From positions 110,931,214 to 110,995,213 of the forward strand of contig CM068830.1 in NCBI GenBank assembly GCA_028554795.2: DNA of 64,000 nucleotides, read 5' to 3'. Each line of letters begins with the position of its first letter. The stretch's first letter is position 1. The notes below the pieces were generated by a model, which was not told the origin of the DNA, searched no databases, and saw only the letters and a program-made list of their open reading frames with translations. Shown here piece by piece: positions 59,993 through 64,000 of this stretch. The DNA comes from Sinohyriopsis cumingii. Lineage: Eukaryota > Mollusca > Bivalvia > Unionida > Unionidae. Both the position numbers and the translations under genes were made by a program.

Positions 59993-62900
59993 CGCCGTTG
60001 CGTCTATTACACTCAAGACAGGTCAACCTCACATTGTTTTTGACATGACCGAGACTGTTATCGATCCTATCCACGGTAAATTGGCGAGTGTCTTTATCCG
60101 AATAACGCCAACTCATTATACAATTGCAACTCGCGCAGTGATTATTCTGTTGTTGTCGTAGCGAGATTATTAATTCGGCATCAATATCAAAACGCCGCTG
60201 TTTTTTTTTATCCTGTTGGCGGTAACCCGAGAGTTTTCTATCAATGACGCTTGCATCGATGGTGACTTTGTCGCCGGCTTCGTCAGTGACTCCGTCACCG
60301 GCTCCGTCAATAACAATTCTTCGAAGCTGATTTATCCTTCGTACTCTGGACACTGCAAGATAGACTAGATTCGACCATTCGATGCGATTATCAACTATCC
60401 AAACAATTGTGTCCGTGATGGTTAGTCCCTGCGAGGAATGTATTGTTGTTGCGTATCCTAGCGTCCACGGGGATTTATCAGCACGTAGCGCGTCCTCGAC
60501 GACGCTGATATCAACGAGCACGATATCATTCAGCACGAGAATTTGTTTTTTTGTCCCCGACGCTGTCGGGGCTGGAATTTCAACTTCAATGTTCTGCCGC
60601 CGTGTGTCCGTGGGTCTATAACATAACGGCACTGGACGCGTTGGAAACTTTTCCTTATGCAACGTAAACAACTTCCGCTGAAGTGTGTCTCTGACTATCT
60701 TTCTACTCGCTACAATCAAATCGTTTGGTCTCCATGTTTCCCAGAATTCATTTAACGGCGTTTCCGGAATCACCTCGCGAATTATTTCACATTGAATTCT
60801 ATCCGGCTGTAATCTGATTAATTTCTTAACCTCGCGCAGTTGTTCATCAAGTGCTCGGTAATCAGTATCGGTTTCTTCATAATAGTCCACAAAACCCTTT
60901 AACCAATCATGTGGACCCTCGCCGACAAATGGTGGTGGTTGGCCATGGTCCCCACACATGATCACCGCTGTATTCGCGCGCAACAACCACTCAAGAAACA
61001 TTTGTAAAGTATCTAACGAAACAGTACATATCTCATCCCAGATGATAATGTCGGGAATAAATTTTTCACCCATTCGATCAGGAGTCCACTCACCGCCGCT
61101 GTATCGAAAAAAGCTGTGATAAGTAACGGCGTCAACATTTCGTTGTTTTATCTCTCGCGCTAGTCTATGGGTCGGTGTAAGCACGATTATACTTGCCCGC
61201 GTTCGAAATAATTCAATTGCCCGAGTCGTCTTTCCTGACCCGCCACAGCCGCTTAAATAAACCGTCTTGTGTCTACAAATTGGATCAGAACACGATGGTG
61301 CATTAGACCATTCTGACAATTTATCACCGCGTAAGTAGTTGTTCTCAACGGTGACATCTGCTGACGGGGAATAATCGCGTCGTATTTCATTTTTAATTCT
61401 CCATGTACCCCAACTCTCGTCCGGACTAGTAAACTCGGCTATGTTTCCCTTATACGCTACGTCAATATAAAACGAATCAACGGCTACTCTAACCGCGGTA
61501 TCGGGGAATCTATTTATCATCGAGAATAAATTGATAGCGGCATAACCCAGCATAGACGCCCTCAAATGTGGATACGCCGGGCTGTCTCCATCGCTGTAGG
61601 TAACAACTGTACCCAACCTCGTTCCATTGGACAAGAAAGCTGTTTTGCAGTTCACGTATCTATTTTTTGCCACTGCGTCCTTGATTACGAAATCATATTC
61701 TGCGTCATCTATAATCAGCCGTGAGCAATATCGTTTGTAGTCGTGGTTTTTTCCACCTTGTGTGAACTTACCAATTATTCTTCTACCGAGATCTTTTGCC
61801 TCGCGGTTTCGTTGGTTAAATATCCTCCTGGACCATTCGATGATATATTCCTCGTCGGCATCGATGTGTTTTCTGGATTCGTCAATTATGCTATCTAGAC
61901 GCTCCGGTTCTGGTAACCAGACTTCAGTCTGCGCTCGGTATGATATAATCGCGTCACTGACAATCAACGAAACTAGCATGCTACAATCAATCATATACCG
62001 TAGCAGCGCTATTGGCAGCCACTTCTTTTCAGCCATGTGTCTACCGATCCAAATATAGCAACAGCGATGGAGTCCTGCCGCGAATTCAAATGATACTATG
62101 CGAGCGAATCCGGTTAAATCAAAATCAGGCAGTGGTCCATTAATAGCAACACGAGTCATTTCATGTCTGGGGTGTCCAAATCGTTTGAAATACTCAGCGG
62201 CGGATCCATACCCGAGAAAACTCGCTGGATAACAGGCAACCATATCAACGGAAATCATAGCGTCGCGGTTGTATTCAGTGTTCCATAGTCCACCGTGATA
62301 GTATTCCAAACAACTGGATTGTACATCCGGTAGAAATTCCCTGCGCGTTGGTCTCCACGCATTTTTCCTTGCTGCAACATGAGCTACAACCGATGGAATC
62401 GTAAAACAATTTGTTAGCAGTTGTTCATCATGCTCCTCAAATTCTATGGCGGTTTTTTTCATCCTGTTGTGAAATGCTTCAGTGCGATATAATTCGCCGT
62501 TTGGTCTTACAAACTGATCAAAGGTATCCGCATCGTTTTCAGCGCTGCGAAGTAACCACACTGATACAGGGTCATTTTTACACAAGCAAGCAATAGCATC
62601 AAATAGTTTCCTCTCCGCGAGAAAACCATCCCGGGAGAATTCTTCTCCCAAAAATTCCCCCGGGATATACTTTACTGTTCTATCCCGTGGAAATATTGTG
62701 ATCGCGGGCGTCCATGCGTGTTCGTTATGATCAATAATTTTGATTGGGGTTCCCTTTGATTTATACTTTGATTCGTGTAATACTTCACCGGTTATCGTTG
62801 TAACGGTTATTGGAAATCTCAACGACGTTTCTAATCTCGTTATGTCGCTGATGGTTGCTCCACGCTCTTTTACGGTTAGTTCCCACTGGTTGATTTTGCT

Positions 62901-63488
62901 ACGTCGTAAATCAGTCAATTTGTTTCCTCGACATGCATTTGTAAAATGCTCTATTATTCGTTCTGCTACACAATTTATCCCAGTTGACTGTTTCATCGGT
63001 TTCAGTTTTCCGATATCAGGTTTCTTATTTAACGGGTATATTCCATAAACAACTGCTGTTTCAGGATACGCTCGTTCATAGTATGGTCTGTCAATTCCGG
63101 TTAACAACCCCGGCTTGGAGTCGCGGCTGACAGTGACTGTTTTCATGTCGCTGAGAACTGGTTCAAATTTATCACGTATGATCCAATCACCTGATTCCAC
63201 CCGGACAATGAATTTTACTCTGAAGAAATACCTTTTACCGTCAAGTTGTGATATTATCGTTGCTGCGCGGTTGTCGTTCATGATAGCATCAACAACACCA
63301 TCAATTCGAAATGTTGACCAACTATGAGATGCACCATCACGCTTGAATTCATTGATACAATCGCGTATTTTACTCAACAGGGTTCTATCGTTTATTAACG
63401 CTTTTGGTGTGTCCTTGAGGACTCTATCGAGATTGAATTTAATATTTTTCCAGGGCTTAATTGCTGCCAATCTCTCGAACTCATCCAT
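59985..63488 (-). CDS. Rep: polymerase-like + SF1 helicase + HNH fusion, element D
   Basis: 1,167 residues, intact, with the same domains as 36,142-39,612: VDMVACYP, RVAVDSFYIDV, CGGSGKTT, IIIWDEICTV, CGDHGQPPPF, HSSQGLTI, and a CASC/DRID/CLECN end. Compared with B it has a few-residue insertion near PAPTASGT, and other small differences before the HNH. Two intact copies in one window argue that the long fusion is real and was functional recently. Confidence 0.88.
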   Translation of the reverse strand: MDEFERLAAIKPWKNIKFNLDRVLKDTPKALINDRTLLSKIRDCINEFKRDGASHSWSTFRIDGVVDAIMNDNRAATIISQLDGKRYFFRVKFIVRVESGDWIIRDKFEPVLSDMKTVTVSRDSKPGLLTGIDRPYYERAYPETAVVYGIYPLNKKPDIGKLKPMKQSTGINCVAERIIEHFTNACRGNKLTDLRRSKINQWELTVKERGATISDITRLETSLRFPITVTTITGEVLHESKYKSKGTPIKIIDHNEHAWTPAITIFPRDRTVKYIPGEFLGEEFSRDGFLAERKLFDAIACLCKNDPVSVWLLRSAENDADTFDQFVRPNGELYRTEAFHNRMKKTAIEFEEHDEQLLTNCFTIPSVVAHVAARKNAWRPTRREFLPDVQSSCLEYYHGGLWNTEYNRDAMISVDMVACYPASFLGYGSAAEYFKRFGHPRHEMTRVAINGPLPDFDLTGFARIVSFEFAAGLHRCCYIWIGRHMAEKKWLPIALLRYMIDCSMLVSLIVSDAIISYRAQTEVWLPEPERLDSIIDESRKHIDADEEYIIEWSRRIFNQRNREAKDLGRRIIGKFTQGGKNHDYKRYCSRLIIDDAEYDFVIKDAVAKNRYVNCKTAFLSNGTRLGTVVTYSDGDSPAYPHLRASMLGYAAINLFSMINRFPDTAVRVAVDSFYIDVAYKGNIAEFTSPDESWGTWRIKNEIRRDYSPSADVTVENNYLRGDKLSEWSNAPSCSDPICRHKTVYLSGCGGSGKTTRAIELFRTRASIIVLTPTHRLAREIKQRNVDAVTYHSFFRYSGGEWTPDRMGEKFIPDIIIWDEICTVSLDTLQMFLEWLLRANTAVIMCGDHGQPPPFVGEGPHDWLKGFVDYYEETDTDYRALDEQLREVKKLIRLQPDRIQCEIIREVIPETPLNEFWETWRPNDLIVASRKIVRDTLQRKLFTLHKEKFPTRPVPLCYRPTDTRRQNIEVEIPAPTASGTKKQILVLNDIVLVDISVVEDALRADKSPWTLGYATTIHSSQGLTITDTIVWIVDNRIEWSNLVYLAVSRVRRINQLRRIVIDGAGDGVTDEAGDKVTIDASVIDRKLSGYRQQDKKKQRRFDIDAELIISLRQQQNNHCASCNCIMSWRYSDKDTRQFTVDRIDNSLGHVKNNVRLTCLECNRRNGAS

Positions 63489-63527
63489 ATAATTAAAACA
63501 AGTATTTAAATGAAAGAATATAGTATA

Positions 63528-63851
63528 ATGAATCACTGCAAATGGTTGATGATTGGGTCGATAACCCCGTGCAATAAATCATGTAGAGGTGAATTCTGCG
63601 GATATCATTTACAAAGCGTTCGTAATGGTTCTCTTGGCCCCCTCCCGTGCTTGGTTTGTCACGTCGGTGTAAGAGGAAAATCGCAGTTGTGTATTAATTG
63701 TGGCGGAAAGCGATACAGGGAACTAAAACGTTATTACGACAAGCGAATTAAAAACGCCGTCATTGACCCCACCGCCGACTTCGTTATCAAAACCCCTCAA
63801 GACTACGTTGAAAGATTCATAATTAAACCAAATAATAAATTAGACAAGTAG
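63528..63851 (+). CDS. Cys-rich zinc-binding small protein, element D
   Basis: 107 residues from MNHCKW, with the same cysteine ladder as the copy at 39,652. It is divergent from Rep with a 39-bp gap and followed by HNH after 13 bp. Function unknown. Confidence 0.7.
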   Translation: MNHCKWLMIGSITPCNKSCRGEFCGYHLQSVRNGSLGPLPCLVCHVGVRGKSQLCINCGGKRYRELKRYYDKRIKNAVIDPTADFVIKTPQDYVERFIIKPNNKLDK

Positions 63852-63864
63852 TATTATTATACAA

Positions 63865-64000
63865 ATGGACCAAGAATTTCAGCCGCATCCTGTGCTCGTC
63901 AATTACGAGGCATCTCGCGACGGCATTGTTAGAAATCGTAGACTGAAGAAGCCGGTTGGATGGAAAAACAATCACGGGTATTTAATGTTTGGTGCCGGAA
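63865..64000 (+). CDS. HNH endonuclease, element D, cut by the window end
   Basis: The first about 45 codons (MDQEFQPHPVLVNYEASRDG...) match the N-terminus of the 39,989 gene. The HNH core lies beyond the window. Confidence 0.8.
   Translation, partial: MDQEFQPHPVLVNYEASRDGIVRNRRLKKPVGWKNNHGYLMFGAG

Larger units (their letters stand above)
58350..64000. mobile_element. Element D: B-family element, truncated at left, running off the window
   Basis: It begins abruptly inside the ATPase gene (homology to B from about 58,350) and then follows B gene for gene: zinc-ribbon/PLA2, integrase, Rep, Zn, HNH. By eye it is very close to B at the DNA level, so both derive from a recent common source. The integrase and Rep are intact. 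The left terminal repeat is missing, so this end was lost or the copy arose by truncation. The junction lies about 90 bp after the putative receptor stop. Confidence 0.9.

Overview
The window is genomic DNA of an invertebrate animal. It holds phase-1 introns with GT/AG borders, many microsatellites, a tRNA-derived SINE and large integrated virus-like DNA transposons. The SINE type and the mix of elements suggest a marine lophotrochozoan, most likely a bivalve mollusc. That is an inference by eye, because no rRNA or mitochondrial marker is present.

Host part. From 8,753 to about 25,528, and again from 58,042 to about 58,264, the + strand carries one immunoglobulin-superfamily receptor gene. 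It has four canonical Ig exons, one Ig-like exon without the cysteine pair, one fibronectin-III-like exon, a transmembrane exon, and a cytoplasmic tail built from repeated short/long exon pairs carrying YxxL/YxxV motifs, one of them ITAM-like. The 5' end with the signal peptide is not visible. The introns hold microsatellites, a minisatellite, a SINE and a probable LINE 3' end.

Element A (25,789-57,957) is a Maverick/Polinton with 326-339 bp terminal inverted repeats that contain iterons, and a perfect 6-bp target duplication AACATT. It sits in an intron of the receptor tail that would otherwise be about 0.34 kb. It encodes a broken PolB, a retroviral-type integrase with chromodomain, an FtsK/A32-type ATPase, a double jelly-roll major capsid protein with one nonsense codon, a minor capsid protein, a basic pX/pVI-like protein, membrane proteins, a CCHC zinc-knuckle protein and five small terminal genes. 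Each of those five genes is followed, 21-31 nt after its stop, by a perfect histone-mRNA-type stem-loop and a purine-rich block. This is the most unusual signal in the window.

Element B (33,713-49,152) is a different virus-like element nested inside A. It has 419-bp inverted repeats and a CGATT target duplication. It carries an A32-type ATPase, a zinc-ribbon/phospholipase-A2 gene, an integrase, a giant polymerase-like + SF1 helicase + HNH protein, a Cys-rich protein, an HNH endonuclease, an adenain-type protease, a double jelly-roll capsid protein, a penton-like protein and a repeat-rich fibre-like protein. Capsid-type genes share an AATTGAAAACA box about 30 nt before their ATG. Element C (about 249-7,008, degenerate) and element D (58,350 to the window end, truncated at its left edge) are two further copies of the B family. 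They flank the host gene on either side.

Genes within each element form compact, overlapping or divergent units. The B-family half common to all three copies (ATPase, Zn/PLA2, integrase, Rep, Zn, HNH) has a fixed order and orientation. Rep and integrase overlap tail to tail by 8 bp in every copy. Frameshifts and nonsense codons are described as seen; some lie in homopolymers and could be assembly errors.
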